Made by a program: the position numbers and the translations under genes. The notes below the pieces were generated by a model. The model did no database searches and was not told the origin of the DNA. It saw only the letters and a program-made list of their open reading frames with translations. A stretch of 36,784 nucleotides of DNA, taken from Gammaproteobacteria bacterium. GTDB taxonomy: Bacteria; Pseudomonadota; Gammaproteobacteria; Pseudomonadales; Pseudohongiellaceae. Within the stretch, counting starts at the first letter, position 1. Each line of letters begins with the position of its first letter. Positions 9,430 through 17,861 of the stretch are shown piece after piece. The stretch spans positions 1-36,784 of the forward strand of contig DUBM01000002.1 of NCBI GenBank assembly GCA_012960305.1, in the 5' to 3' direction.

Positions 9430-10800
9430 TCAAAGAGTCCCTAATAGAGAATTAGGAAGGGCTTCAGTAATATGTATCTGAGTGAAACCACCGATTAATG
9501 CTTGCTCTTCACAAGGGAAATTTACTACCCGATTATTTTCGGTTCTGCCTTGTAGGTCTTTTGGATTGCGTTTGGAGACGCCGGTGACTAGAATTCTCTG
9601 CTTGGAGCCAATCATGCTAGTGCTAATGGCAGTTGCCTGCTTGATAATCTGTGATTGAAGGATGGCCAATCTGTGTTTTTTTTCCTGCTCCGGTGTCGGA
9701 TCTTTCAATTCTGCCGCCGGCGTACCGGGCCTTGCGCTGTAAATAAAGCTAAATGATGTATCGAAACCTATTTCTATTATTAGGTTCATCGTATCTTCAA
9801 AATCCTTATTGGTTTCCCCCGGAAAACCAACTATAAAATCTGACGACAAGCTAATATTGGGCCGGTTGGTACGAACCTTTCTAATAATGGATTTATATTC
9901 AACAGCTGTGTGCCCGCGTTTCATCGCTGCTAAAATTCTGTCTGAGCCGCTTTGAACCGGTAAGTGTAAATGATCGACCAACTCTGGCACACTGGAATAT
10001 ACATCGATCAAATTTTCAGAAAACTCCAGCGGATGAGATGTGGTGAATCGGACCCGGTCGATATTCTCAATGCTTGCGACATATTGTATCAATAATGCCA
10101 GGTCTGCGAGATTTCCTTCATGATCCAAACCTCGGTAAGCATTAACATTTTGCCCCAGCAGATTTATCTCCCTCACTCCGTGATCAGCCAGATGTGCCGC
10201 TTCGGCTAACACATCATCAAGAGGGCGTGACACTTCTTCACCGCGGGTATAAGGAACGACACAGAAACTACAATACTTACTGCAACCTTCCATTATGGTT
10301 AGAAAAGCTTGGCAGGATTCAGCTTCTGGCTGTGGCAGATAATCAAATTTTTCAATTTCAGGAAAGCTGATGTCTACTACTGGCTTTCCAGTTATGGCTT
10401 CGGCAAACATCTGCGGAAGTTTATGCAGTGTTTGTGGGCCAAATACGACATCAACATATGGTGCTCTTTTTACTATTGCTGCGCCTTCTTGGCTGGCGAC
10501 ACAGCCTCCGACCGCGATCTTTAGATCGGGGTTAAGCTGCTTCAATTCCCGCCAGCGACCCAGTTGGTGGAAAACTTTTTCTTGAGCTTTCTCTCTAATT
10601 GAGCAGGTATTTAATAGTAACAAGTCTGCTTCACAGGCTTCACCCACCAAGGTTGCGCCATCAGAATCTTTGAGAAGATCTAGCATGCGTGCAGAATCAT
10701 ACTCGTTCATCTGGCAGCCATGGGTCTTAATAAAGACTTTCTTGGCTTTCGGCGCTGAATCGGTTTCAATTATGGCTTGATCCTTTGAGCTGGATTTCAC
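9430..10800 (-). CDS. miaB: tRNA-2-methylthio-N6-dimethylallyladenosine synthase MiaB
   Basis: MiaB is a radical-SAM methylthiotransferase that adds the 2-methylthio group to i6A37 in tRNAs reading UNN codons. The 456-residue protein shows the N-terminal UPF0004 domain with cluster ligands C29, C66 and C100, and the radical-SAM motif CSKYCSFC with C173, C177 and C180. The C-terminal TRAM domain, covering about the last 65 residues, includes [11 protein letters not shown]. It begins with an approximately 20-residue polar extension. It is the first gene of the block running to holA and is divergent from the DUF1820 gene across 230 bases. Confidence 0.98.
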   Translation of the reverse strand: MKSSSKDQAIIETDSAPKAKKVFIKTHGCQMNEYDSARMLDLLKDSDGATLVGEACEADLLLLNTCSIREKAQEKVFHQLGRWRELKQLNPDLKIAVGGCVASQEGAAIVKRAPYVDVVFGPQTLHKLPQMFAEAITGKPVVDISFPEIEKFDYLPQPEAESCQAFLTIMEGCSKYCSFCVVPYTRGEEVSRPLDDVLAEAAHLADHGVREINLLGQNVNAYRGLDHEGNLADLALLIQYVASIENIDRVRFTTSHPLEFSENLIDVYSSVPELVDHLHLPVQSGSDRILAAMKRGHTAVEYKSIIRKVRTNRPNISLSSDFIVGFPGETNKDFEDTMNLIIEIGFDTSFSFIYSARPGTPAAELKDPTPEQEKKHRLAILQSQIIKQATAISTSMIGSKQRILVTGVSKRNPKDLQGRTENNRVVNFPCEEQALIGGFTQIHITEALPNSLLGTL

Positions 10801-10854
10801 TGTTGTTCCTGCTTAATTAAGATTACTGATTGAAGGCTCGGGAAAAGGGAAAGA

Positions 10855-10860
10855 ATTATA
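10855..10860 (-). promoter_or_regulatory. Candidate -10 box for the miaB operon
   Basis: Read on the minus strand this is a perfect TATAAT, 55 bases before the miaB start. The -35 side is weak: the best fit is TTAAGC with an 18-base spacer. The call rests mainly on the consensus -10 box in the divergent intergenic region. Confidence 0.4.
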
Positions 10861-11030
10861 ACAGCAATTACCGCCGTCGCTTAATCAAGATTTATCTCAT
10901 AATGACTTGAAATACATCGAATAATCCTAATATTAGCGTTACGCTAGCAACAATGTCGCTAATGTGAATTTTAAGATAGTGCCTTGGCTTTTAATCCCTT
11001 TCCCTTTTATATTATAAGAGACTGATTTTA

Positions 11031-11366
11031 ATGAAAAATTCTGCTGAGATATACAAAATAACTTTTCTAAATAAAGGGAAGGTCTATGAAGTATTTGTAA
11101 AACAGGTATATCAGAGCGATCTTTATGGATTTATAGAAATAGAAGATTATGTCTTCGATGAACGCTCACAGTTGGTCGTAGACCCTGGTGAAGAGAAGCT
11201 TAAAGCGGAATTTAATGGAGTTAAGCGAAGTTTTATTCCCATTCAAGCCATTATTCGCATCGATGAAGTAGAAAAGAGTGGTGTAAGTAAAATTAGTAAT
11301 GGGGGCAATATCACTCCTTTCCCTGTTTCTCTCACTGGTGGTAAAACTGATACCAAGGATTCTTGA
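11031..11366 (+). CDS. DUF1820 family protein
   Basis: This 111-residue protein matches the DUF1820 family, small cytoplasmic proteins of unknown function found next to miaB in pseudomonads and relatives. The conserved core runs from about residue 6 (IYKITFLNKGKVYEVFVKQV) through GFIEIEDYVFDE to the FIPIQAIIRIDEVEK segment near 75-90. The C-terminal 20 residues are polar and poorly conserved. There is no signal peptide or membrane segment. It is divergent from miaB and precedes srkA by 54 bases, so the two may be co-transcribed. The function is not known to me. Confidence 0.85.
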   Translation: MKNSAEIYKITFLNKGKVYEVFVKQVYQSDLYGFIEIEDYVFDERSQLVVDPGEEKLKAEFNGVKRSFIPIQAIIRIDEVEKSGVSKISNGGNITPFPVSLTGGKTDTKDS

Positions 11367-11420
11367 TATCCCGTGTTTGAGTGCTACTGCAGCTAAAATT
11401 TCCCTGAGGGTTGTTGTTCT

Positions 11421-12413
11421 GTGAGTTCATCTCCTCACCCCTACACAGATCTTCGCCCTGAAACCGTTCTCGCCGCAGTGGAGAGTCTTGGCTTCGATCC
11501 CAATGCGAGTATTTTTGCTCTTAACAGCTATGAGAATCGTGTCTATCAAGTAGGGATTCATGATGGTCCTGCAATAATCGTAAAGTTTTACCGTCCCGAT
11601 CGTTGGACGGATGCTCAAATCATCGAAGAACATGAATATACAAAAGAGCTGGCAGGATTAGAAATACCGGTTATAGCGCCAATGGAATTTCCTGGAATTG
11701 GTTCAATTTCGCAGTTTGAGAATTTTCAGTTTGCGGTTTTTCCACATTTCATTGGGAGGCCACCGGAGTTAGACAACCTCGATAATTTATTAGTCATGGG
11801 TAGGTTTGTCGGCCGTATTCATGCAGTAGGTGCCATGCGTAACTTTAAGCATCGAGTTCATTTTTCGGTGGATAAGTTTGGTATTCAGAGTAGGGAGTTT
11901 CTACTGATAAATGATTTTTTGCCAACGGATCTGGTGCAGGCTTACGATTCTCTGTCGCAAGATTTACTTTCTAGAATTGATGTGCGCATGCGCGAGCATG
12001 GAGAAATTCATACGCTACGCATTCACGGTGACTGCCACCCAGGGAACGTATTGTGGAAAGGAGGTATTCCAAATTTTGTCGATTTTGATGACACCATGAC
12101 TGGTCCGGCAATACAGGATTTATGGATGATGCTTTCCGGAGAGCGCGATCAGCGTCAGGCACAACTTCTTGAGCTGGCGGAAGGCTACAATGAATTTCAT
12201 GATTTTAGGCCATCAGAATTGGTATTGGTAGAATCGCTACGAACTTTACGTTTAATGCATTATGCTGCGTGGTTAGCTAGGCGCTGGGAAGATCCGGCAT
12301 TCCCCTTGAGTTTTCCCTGGTTTAATACCGAACGCTATTGGGCAGAACATATACTGGAACTGAGAGAACAATTGTCGGCGTTAGATGAGCCGCCCCTTAT
12401 TTTGATTCAATAG
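11421..12413 (+). CDS. srkA: Stress response kinase A (SrkA/YihE)
   Basis: SrkA is a Ser/Thr protein kinase of the aminoglycoside-phosphotransferase fold. In E. coli it protects against toxin-induced and oxidative death. The 330-residue product has the catalytic loop HGDCHPGN at 202-209 (D204, N209) and the metal-binding DFDD at 221-224, with YENRVYQV near 37-44 in the ATP-binding lobe. The start is GTG with a GAGGG element about 11 bases upstream. Its last 17 bases overlap the end of convergent apbE. Confidence 0.95.
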   Translation: MSSSPHPYTDLRPETVLAAVESLGFDPNASIFALNSYENRVYQVGIHDGPAIIVKFYRPDRWTDAQIIEEHEYTKELAGLEIPVIAPMEFPGIGSISQFENFQFAVFPHFIGRPPELDNLDNLLVMGRFVGRIHAVGAMRNFKHRVHFSVDKFGIQSREFLLINDFLPTDLVQAYDSLSQDLLSRIDVRMREHGEIHTLRIHGDCHPGNVLWKGGIPNFVDFDDTMTGPAIQDLWMMLSGERDQRQAQLLELAEGYNEFHDFRPSELVLVESLRTLRLMHYAAWLARRWEDPAFPLSFPWFNTERYWAEHILELREQLSALDEPPLILIQ

Positions 12414-13314
12414 TCCCTAGTCCGGTGCCTTTAACTTCTTCTGCACTATCCATATAGACATGAGCCAGTTCAGATTGTTGTAACCACTCTACCCCTGCGG
12501 ATTCTTCCTTAAGCATTGCAATAGTAGCAATTGATCCAGCTACTGTGCAAAGGTTGCCTGCTACACTTACAGCCCTTAGCCCCGAGCATGGCCAACCTGT
12601 TTTGGGATTGAGAATATGGCTATAACGTCTACCTTCATGAACAAAAAATCTTTCATAATCGCCACTGGAGGCAAGACCGCCATCCATAATCTCAATTTTC
12701 GCCATTAGTGAGCCATCACCTTTAGGATCGGCTACACCGATTGGCCAGGGCATATCTCCGGGCTGCGGGCCGATGACAGCAAAATCTCCACCCATATTGA
12801 TTAAGCCATGCTTAACGCCTAGCCGGCGTGCTAAATTTGCGACTGCATCTGCGGCATACTCTTTTACAATCCCGCCGAAGTCTATTTGCATTTTTGCCGG
12901 CAACATTAGCCTAGATTTTCTCCAGGACAGCCGGTTAAAACCTACGTGCTCAAGTAGCTCGTCAATTTCTGATTGGTCTGGGACACGACCGGACTTGAAA
13001 TCCCAGGCCTGATTGAGTACCCCCGCAGTAACATCAAATAGACCACTACTTTGTTCATAGCAAGATTGCGCATGTTCGAATAATTTTTGTGTTTCGGAGT
13101 CGATTCGCACACCCATACGATTGCCGGCAGAAAAATTTATTTCTGAGACAAAGCTGTTGGAACGATAGCGGGAAAATTTGTTTTCAAGTCGATGCACTTC
13201 AGAGGAGAGTTTTCGAGTTACATTCTTGGCATTTATTCGGGATTCATCAAATATTTGCACTTCACAAAAACTACCCATGGCATTAATTGAGAAACGTTTA
13301 AGAGTTGGATTCAT
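12397..13314 (-). CDS. apbE: Divergent FAD:protein FMN transferase (ApbE family)
   Basis: ApbE enzymes split FAD and attach FMN to Ser/Thr of target proteins. This 305-residue protein keeps the family skeleton: MGS near residue 13, DFGGIVKEYAAD near 149-160, NMGGDFAVIG near 178-187, SGDYERFF near 217-224, and RYSHILNPKTGWP shortly after. Two features are odd. There is no signal peptide or lipobox, whereas many ApbE proteins are exported. The usual metal-binding ADALAT stretch reads AGSIAT, so the Asp ligand appears to be Gly while the Thr remains. It is the last gene of a four-gene minus-strand cluster, 18 bases after the DUF3570 gene. Activity as an FMN transferase is plausible but uncertain. 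Confidence 0.9.
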   Translation of the reverse strand: MNPTLKRFSINAMGSFCEVQIFDESRINAKNVTRKLSSEVHRLENKFSRYRSNSFVSEINFSAGNRMGVRIDSETQKLFEHAQSCYEQSSGLFDVTAGVLNQAWDFKSGRVPDQSEIDELLEHVGFNRLSWRKSRLMLPAKMQIDFGGIVKEYAADAVANLARRLGVKHGLINMGGDFAVIGPQPGDMPWPIGVADPKGDGSLMAKIEIMDGGLASSGDYERFFVHEGRRYSHILNPKTGWPCSGLRAVSVAGNLCTVAGSIATIAMLKEESAGVEWLQQSELAHVYMDSAEEVKGTGLGTIESK

Positions 13315-13332
13315 AATCTGCTGCAGAATTAG

Positions 13333-14529
13333 TTAAAACGAATAGTCGAAACCCAGCGAGACACGATTGTACTTAACTAGTGCCGTACTAGGTTGCGACA
13401 CTTTATATGCTGAATACTTTTCCTTTGCAATATATCGTTCGGTACTGAGGGTGACTATCCACTTGTCCAATTCAAGAATGAAGTTAATTCCACCGCTAAT
13501 AGCTCCAAATGCTGACAGGCGGTAGTCGCTGGATTGGTATTCGGTCAGAGGGTTAAGGGGATTATCAATATTGGTGAAAAAGTCCGCAGAGGACTGGCTG
13601 TAATAGCGAAGATGGGGAACAATTTGTAGCGATTTGCCGACATTTTGGTGCCACGACATATCTGCGGTATGGGAGTTAATACCAAAATCATCATGGTAGT
13701 AACGATAATTAGTATGCCAAGCCGCGTCAGCATCTACAAAGAAGCGCCGGTAGGAGTTTGACCAGGCAAATTGTTTTTTGTCCTCAGGCCGAACATCTCT
13801 TAATTTATAAGGATCGCTCAAAAAACCTGTTTGTTCGGTGATGCTAATGGCCGATTGAAAAGTAGATAACTGATTGATTATTTGGCTAACAGAAACAAAA
13901 ACTGAGCTACTCTGTTTGTCATCGTTAATAATACGATTGAAGATTTCAGCGTCGGTGGGGAATATTTCATCCTCAGAGTGACTGAAGCCGAGGGATACTG
14001 TGGTCAAATCGCTATTGAAATGGCGCTCACCACTAAAGCCGATATACACAGCGCGATAGTCATTCTCTTCTGAATAACCAATATTTCCTCCAAAACTACC
14101 ATTCTCCAAATAATATCTAGCGCCAATTGATGCTTCAGATCTTCGATCATGAATCCCACTTGCGCCACTGAGATTAACTACGGGTTCGCCATTAGCACCA
14201 GCGGTGGTAAACCATGGTGATGCTCCGCTTAGAGTTTCATAGTTTGCGTCGAAATTAATTGCCATATTCCGGCCGAGAGGGGAGACTAACTTGAATTGAT
14301 GCACATCAATATCGTATCTATTCAAATCACCAAACAGGACTTCTCTGCGAGAGAGGTCATCTTCTTTGTAATTGGAAATTTTGTATGAGACCGCGCTTTC
14401 AGTTGGCGGGGCATCGGCTGTGGCAATGCCTGGAAGAGCAAGGGCTGTAGTGGATAGTGCTAGTAGGCTTCGGGATCGACGCTTTCTTCTGAGGGCCTTC
14501 GAGTGCTGCATTTTTGGAGCTTTCACCAT
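13333..14529 (-). CDS. DUF3570 protein, predicted outer-membrane beta-barrel
   Basis: The 398-residue product matches DUF3570. It has a basic N-terminus (RRKRRSRS) followed by a hydrophobic stretch and an AxA-type cleavage site (ATA-DAP near residue 38), so it is exported. The mature part is an alternation of short amphipathic beta strands and ends in a terminal Phe (LGFDYSF), the hallmark of BAM-inserted outer-membrane barrels. An early segment, SNYKEDDLSRREVLFGDLNR in outline at residues 52-71, is typical of the family. Start choice is uncertain: ATG at 14529 has no clear ribosome binding site, and ATG at 14511 is an alternative. It lies between the DUF4266 and apbE genes. The function is unknown. 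Confidence 0.85.
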   Translation of the reverse strand: MVKAPKMQHSKALRRKRRSRSLLALSTTALALPGIATADAPPTESAVSYKISNYKEDDLSRREVLFGDLNRYDIDVHQFKLVSPLGRNMAINFDANYETLSGASPWFTTAGANGEPVVNLSGASGIHDRRSEASIGARYYLENGSFGGNIGYSEENDYRAVYIGFSGERHFNSDLTTVSLGFSHSEDEIFPTDAEIFNRIINDDKQSSSVFVSVSQIINQLSTFQSAISITEQTGFLSDPYKLRDVRPEDKKQFAWSNSYRRFFVDADAAWHTNYRYYHDDFGINSHTADMSWHQNVGKSLQIVPHLRYYSQSSADFFTNIDNPLNPLTEYQSSDYRLSAFGAISGGINFILELDKWIVTLSTERYIAKEKYSAYKVSQPSTALVKYNRVSLGFDYSF

Positions 14530-14612
14530 GGTTGATCGTTTTTGTCTAAGAGAAATGCTAAGAGTTGGCTTGATTTTAGCTAGCGCTGTTAATTGTTAAT
14601 TAGTAGAGATGT

Positions 14613-14834
14613 TTAGTTGCAACCACAGCCGCCACCGGCCGCATTATTTCCGCCGGAGGAAGCTTCCTTAGAAAAAAAGATGTGATCATTTAATGCGCTT
14701 TCTAGAATGTCGGAATCCCAGCTCATTTCCTTTTTCGACAAATAACCCCGTTCCCAAGGGCGAACTTGAGAACAAGCATTTAGAATCAACATGCTGAAGG
14801 CTACGAACAGAATTACTTTGATATTGAGCATCAT
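14613..14834 (-). CDS. DUF4266 small lipoprotein with Gly/Cys tail
   Basis: This protein of about 73 residues matches DUF4266. A short signal peptide ends at a lipobox (LNAC) near residue 20. Then comes a PWERGYLSKKEM segment and a helix rich in acidic residues. The tail is Gly-rich and ends GGGCGCN, with two cysteines separated by one Gly. Three possible starts follow one another (TTG 14837, ATG 14834, ATG 14831); I took the first ATG. It starts about 22 bases after the thioredoxin stop. The tail could bind a metal, form a disulfide acted on by the neighbouring thioredoxin, or be modified by the ApbE homologue; these are inferences and none is shown by the sequence. Confidence 0.82.
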   Translation of the reverse strand: MMLNIKVILFVAFSMLILNACSQVRPWERGYLSKKEMSWDSDILESALNDHIFFSKEASSGGNNAAGGGCGCN

Positions 14835-14856
14835 CAAACCCAGATTAGAGGGCTAG

Positions 14857-15378
14857 TTAATTTTCCGCGAGTGTTTTCTGAACCTCGGCTTCGATAGTTT
14901 CCATATCGCCATCTCGAAAGCCCATGTGCACAAGTTTGACTTCACCATTCGGCGCGATCAAATAGGACGTAGGCATACCAATGACTTCAAATAGTTCAGC
15001 AGAGCCACCTTCTGGGTCAGAAGGAATTAGGAAATCCAGTGGCGTATCCAATAGGAAATCTAAGCCATCTTCGATTGGATTATCAAGGTTAATCGCGACT
15101 ACTTCCAAACCTTGATCTTTATACTTGTGATACATCTCGTTATACATCGGCAGAGATAGAATGCAGGGCGCGCACCAAGATGCCCAAAAATCCAGATAGA
15201 CTGTTTTACCTTCAAGGCTGGCTGATGAGATTTCAGCCTTGCCTTCATAGATTGAAGGTAGAGTGAATTCAGGAAGGACTTCACCTTCTTCAACTGCGGA
15301 AGAATTGAAACCTATAAGCACCAATGCCACGGCGAAAATTGATTTAGAGAGATTGACCACAGCTTTTATGTTTTTCAT
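14857..15378 (-). CDS. TlpA-like periplasmic thiol-disulfide oxidoreductase
   Basis: The 173-residue protein has an N-terminal signal peptide (hydrophobic core about 12-24, cleavage near SSA-VEE) followed by a thioredoxin fold of the TlpA/ResA class. The active-site motif is WCAPC near 69-73, within FWASWCAPC, and the cis-Pro loop is GMPTSYLI near 133-140. ResA/TlpA proteins reduce specific envelope disulfides. It is the first gene of the cluster with the DUF4266, DUF3570 and apbE genes, so a role in keeping the DUF4266 cysteines reduced is a reasonable guess. A good ribosome binding site (AAGGAA) precedes the ATG but lies inside a palindrome. Confidence 0.93.
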   Translation of the reverse strand: MKNIKAVVNLSKSIFAVALVLIGFNSSAVEEGEVLPEFTLPSIYEGKAEISSASLEGKTVYLDFWASWCAPCILSLPMYNEMYHKYKDQGLEVVAINLDNPIEDGLDFLLDTPLDFLIPSDPEGGSAELFEVIGMPTSYLIAPNGEVKLVHMGFRDGDMETIEAEVQKTLAEN

Positions 15379-15383
15379 AACTA

Positions 15384-15428
15384 TTCCTTTAAGGAAACCT
15401 CATTCTTCGAGAACACTCCCTTAGGGAG
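15384..15428. promoter_or_regulatory. Three consecutive short palindromes before the thioredoxin operon
   Basis: Three perfect inverted repeats follow one another: TTCCTT-t-AAGGAA (15384-15396), TTCT-tcg-AGAA (15403-15413) and CTCCC-tta-GGGAG (15416-15428). They lie 6 to 50 bases upstream of the thioredoxin ATG, and the first one contains its ribosome binding site. They could be operators or short hairpins in the mRNA leader. No close sigma-70 promoter is obvious beyond the AT-rich stretch at about 15450-15490. Confidence 0.5.
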
Positions 15429-15527
15429 CTGGCCCAGTAAATGACAGTTTTATTTCAGATATAAACTACTATAATTATTAACTATAACGTAGGAGCTCGA
15501 TTATCGTCTACAGAGAATGCCTACTGT

Positions 15528-16676
15528 TTATCCAGGATTCGCCACTGGTGTGGGTAGATTTCGAACCAATAGTTGCCAGCGCCTTCGTTGAATCTTCAAC
15601 TGGAAATGAATTGCTCTATATTTGTCTCTGAGCTGGAGCTGATCCCATTGTCCAAGAGTTTCTTGCAATTGTTTGCCTTTAGCTTCGTACCAGGCCTGTC
15701 TATGTTCGGTCCACAGTTGCAGAGTTTGTAAGAATTGTTCGTATTCCTGTGCGAGTTTTTCTTGCCAATTTTGTGACAGATTGAATTGTTCGCACCTTTG
15801 GGCAGCAAGGCGGTATTGTAAGTCTAATTTAGCTTTTTCAATTTGCGCTAGAGAGCAGCGTTTAAGGTCATGCGTTAAACCAATTCTGGAGCAAAGGTTT
15901 ATCATCCATTTGGTTGGATCATAGTGCCACCACTTAACTCCATTTCTATAATCCCATTGAAAGGTGTGATGATAATTGTGGTAGCCCTCGCCATAAGTGA
16001 TTAATGCCAAAAAGGAGTTATCTCGAGCTGAGCATTTATCACTGTACGGTTGCTGCCCCCATATATGTGCAAGAGAATTAATTAAATAGGTTATGTGTTG
16101 ACTAAGTACGAGGCGCAGAAGGCCACCTAATAACAATCCTGCAATTATGTCGCCATGAATGAGGCCCAAGAGAGCCGGTAGTGCAATATTGCTAAGTAGC
16201 ACAAGGTTGAGATAATTGCGATGTTGCCACATCACAATTGGGTCGCGTTGCAAATCTTGGACATTAGAAAGATCACTGGGGGAGCTCTCGTAGTTTCTTA
16301 AGATCCAGCCAATATGAGAAAACCAAAAACCACGGCCAGCTGAATAGGGATCTTTAGCATTATCATCTACATGTTGATGGTGCCGGCGATGATCCGATGC
16401 CCAATTTAGTACATCATTTTGTAGTGCACAGGCTCCACCGATAGCAAAGATAATCCGCAGGATACGATGGGCGCTATAGGTTTTGTGGGACCAAAGCCTG
16501 TGATAACCGGCAGTGATAGATATGCCGCAAAAACCCATAAGGAGTGCAAAGATTATCCATTCGTAGACGTCGTAACCAAAGAAATACCCGTAAAGAGGTA
16601 CGAGGACTACTGCAAATGCAGGTGTTAGGCTAAACAACAACATATTGGTCCAATTGATTGGTGCTTTTTCATTCAT
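15528..16676 (-). CDS. Acyl-CoA/acyl-lipid delta-9 type fatty acid desaturase
   Basis: This membrane di-iron desaturase introduces a double bond into fatty acyl chains. The three histidine boxes are present: HRLWSH, DHRRHH and YHNYHH, at residues 71-76, 108-112 and 245-249 when counted from the ATG at 16712. Hydrophobic segments surround them. I prefer the ATG at 16676 (MNEKAPINW), which has an AAGGA ribosome binding site 7 bases upstream; ATGs at 16712 and 16691 lack one. After the third box there is a hydrophilic tail of about 120 residues rich in Gln, Glu and Trp, probably helical, longer than in a minimal desaturase. The gene stands alone, between the thioredoxin operon and slyX. Confidence 0.92.
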   Translation of the reverse strand: MNEKAPINWTNMLLFSLTPAFAVVLVPLYGYFFGYDVYEWIIFALLMGFCGISITAGYHRLWSHKTYSAHRILRIIFAIGGACALQNDVLNWASDHRRHHQHVDDNAKDPYSAGRGFWFSHIGWILRNYESSPSDLSNVQDLQRDPIVMWQHRNYLNLVLLSNIALPALLGLIHGDIIAGLLLGGLLRLVLSQHITYLINSLAHIWGQQPYSDKCSARDNSFLALITYGEGYHNYHHTFQWDYRNGVKWWHYDPTKWMINLCSRIGLTHDLKRCSLAQIEKAKLDLQYRLAAQRCEQFNLSQNWQEKLAQEYEQFLQTLQLWTEHRQAWYEAKGKQLQETLGQWDQLQLRDKYRAIHFQLKIQRRRWQLLVRNLPTPVANPG

Positions 16677-16945
16677 TGATGCATCCTTCATATTACTGAC
16701 GATTTTGGCCATGTTGGCCTAACTGGGTTTTGCTTCTCTGTAGAGATTATCGATTAGCAAACTCGATAACGTATAGAGAAATCTAATTCTATTAGACTAT
16801 TGTCTCATTCCCAAGGCTAGAACTTAGTGCCGAAATTTGAAACTATTTCTTTGCCCAAAGCTTCGACTTTTATGTCGTTTGAATTAGCAGGGTCGGAGTA
16901 ACAGCAACAGGATGTCGGGATTTTCTTCGAATTAGGATAGTGATT

Positions 16946-17158
16946 ATGAATGACAAAATTATTGAATTGGAAACAAAATTTAGTTTTCAAGAAGACACGT
17001 TGCAGCAACTCAACGAAGCAATTATAAGACAACAGCGTCTAATTGAAGGGCTAGCGCTTGAAGTTAAGGGATTGAAGGAGCAACTCGAAGATGCGGTAGA
17101 AAAAACTGAGGCTAGCTTTGATGGTAATACAGAGCAAGAAAAGCCTCCACATTATTGA
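16946..17158 (+). CDS. slyX: SlyX family protein
   Basis: This small protein of about 70 residues is the SlyX family, a short coiled coil of unknown function. The diagnostic start is IIELETKFSFQEDTLQQLNE, followed by heptad-like RQQRLIEGLALEVKGLKEQL and the characteristic C-terminal PPHY. I chose the ATG at 16946, which has AGGA 8 bases upstream; an in-frame GTG lies two codons earlier. It is divergent from the desaturase gene and convergent with the cold-shock gene. Confidence 0.93.
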   Translation: MNDKIIELETKFSFQEDTLQQLNEAIIRQQRLIEGLALEVKGLKEQLEDAVEKTEASFDGNTEQEKPPHY

Positions 17159-17247
17159 GTTTGCTTGCCCCGTTAATTTTGGTTTACTCATCGCTGTGCG
17201 GGATAATAGTCAAACAGCAGTTAATCCATTAAGTAGAACTATATTAA

Positions 17248-17664
17248 TTAACCAATAGCAGCAACATCGTCTGCTTGAAGACCTTTATCACCTTCGCTAA
17301 CAGAGAATTCGACACGTTGACCATCACGTAATACCCGATGCCCTTTTCCTCTAATGGAGCGAAAGTGGACAAACACGTCGTCTCCATTGTCTCTGGTGAT
17401 AAAGCCAAATCCCTTATTGGCATTAAACCATTTCACGTCACCTGACTCTCTGTTCGCAGAGTCGTCGAAGATATAGTCGTCAGAGTAGTCGTCTGATCCT
17501 GCGTTACCCCAGAAAGCAGATATCAAGATGATTACAAAAAGTGAAAGGGCGATCATTGGAAGATTGTCGATTGTTAATTTAAATTCCACCTGGCTTAAAA
17601 AATAGAGCGGGGCGCACGCTAACAAAGTTAAAATGGCAGCGATGGATATTGGTTTTTTAAACAT
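17248..17664 (-). CDS. Membrane-anchored cold-shock-domain protein
   Basis: The 138-residue protein has two hydrophobic helices at about 5-24 and 35-52, an acidic linker (55-70, with repeated Asp/Tyr), and a cold-shock domain from about 75 to the end. The domain carries both RNA-binding motifs, KGFGFI (84-89) and VFVHF (97-101). Ordinary Csp proteins are about 70 residues and soluble, so this one probably holds a nucleic-acid-binding domain at the cytoplasmic face of the inner membrane. Upstream of its ATG is a small perfect hairpin, GTGTA (17691-17695) with TACAC (17700-17704). The gene is convergent with slyX. Confidence 0.9.
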   Translation of the reverse strand: MFKKPISIAAILTLLACAPLYFLSQVEFKLTIDNLPMIALSLFVIILISAFWGNAGSDDYSDDYIFDDSANRESGDVKWFNANKGFGFITRDNGDDVFVHFRSIRGKGHRVLRDGQRVEFSVSEGDKGLQADDVAAIG

Positions 17665-17861
17665 TTTGTTACTCTTGTTTTTATTAGGTGGTGTAAAAAT
17701 ACACTACTGTCTGAGTAATGAAAACCTTCACTGCGCAACATATTCGCTGCTTGTCAAATTCTCTTCCATTAAATTCAAAAATGCATATTTCTACGGAAAA
17801 GCATGAGCTTGCTTAAGTAGGATTCAGCTTTGAAATCTTGAAACCGAATGAGGATAAGTAA

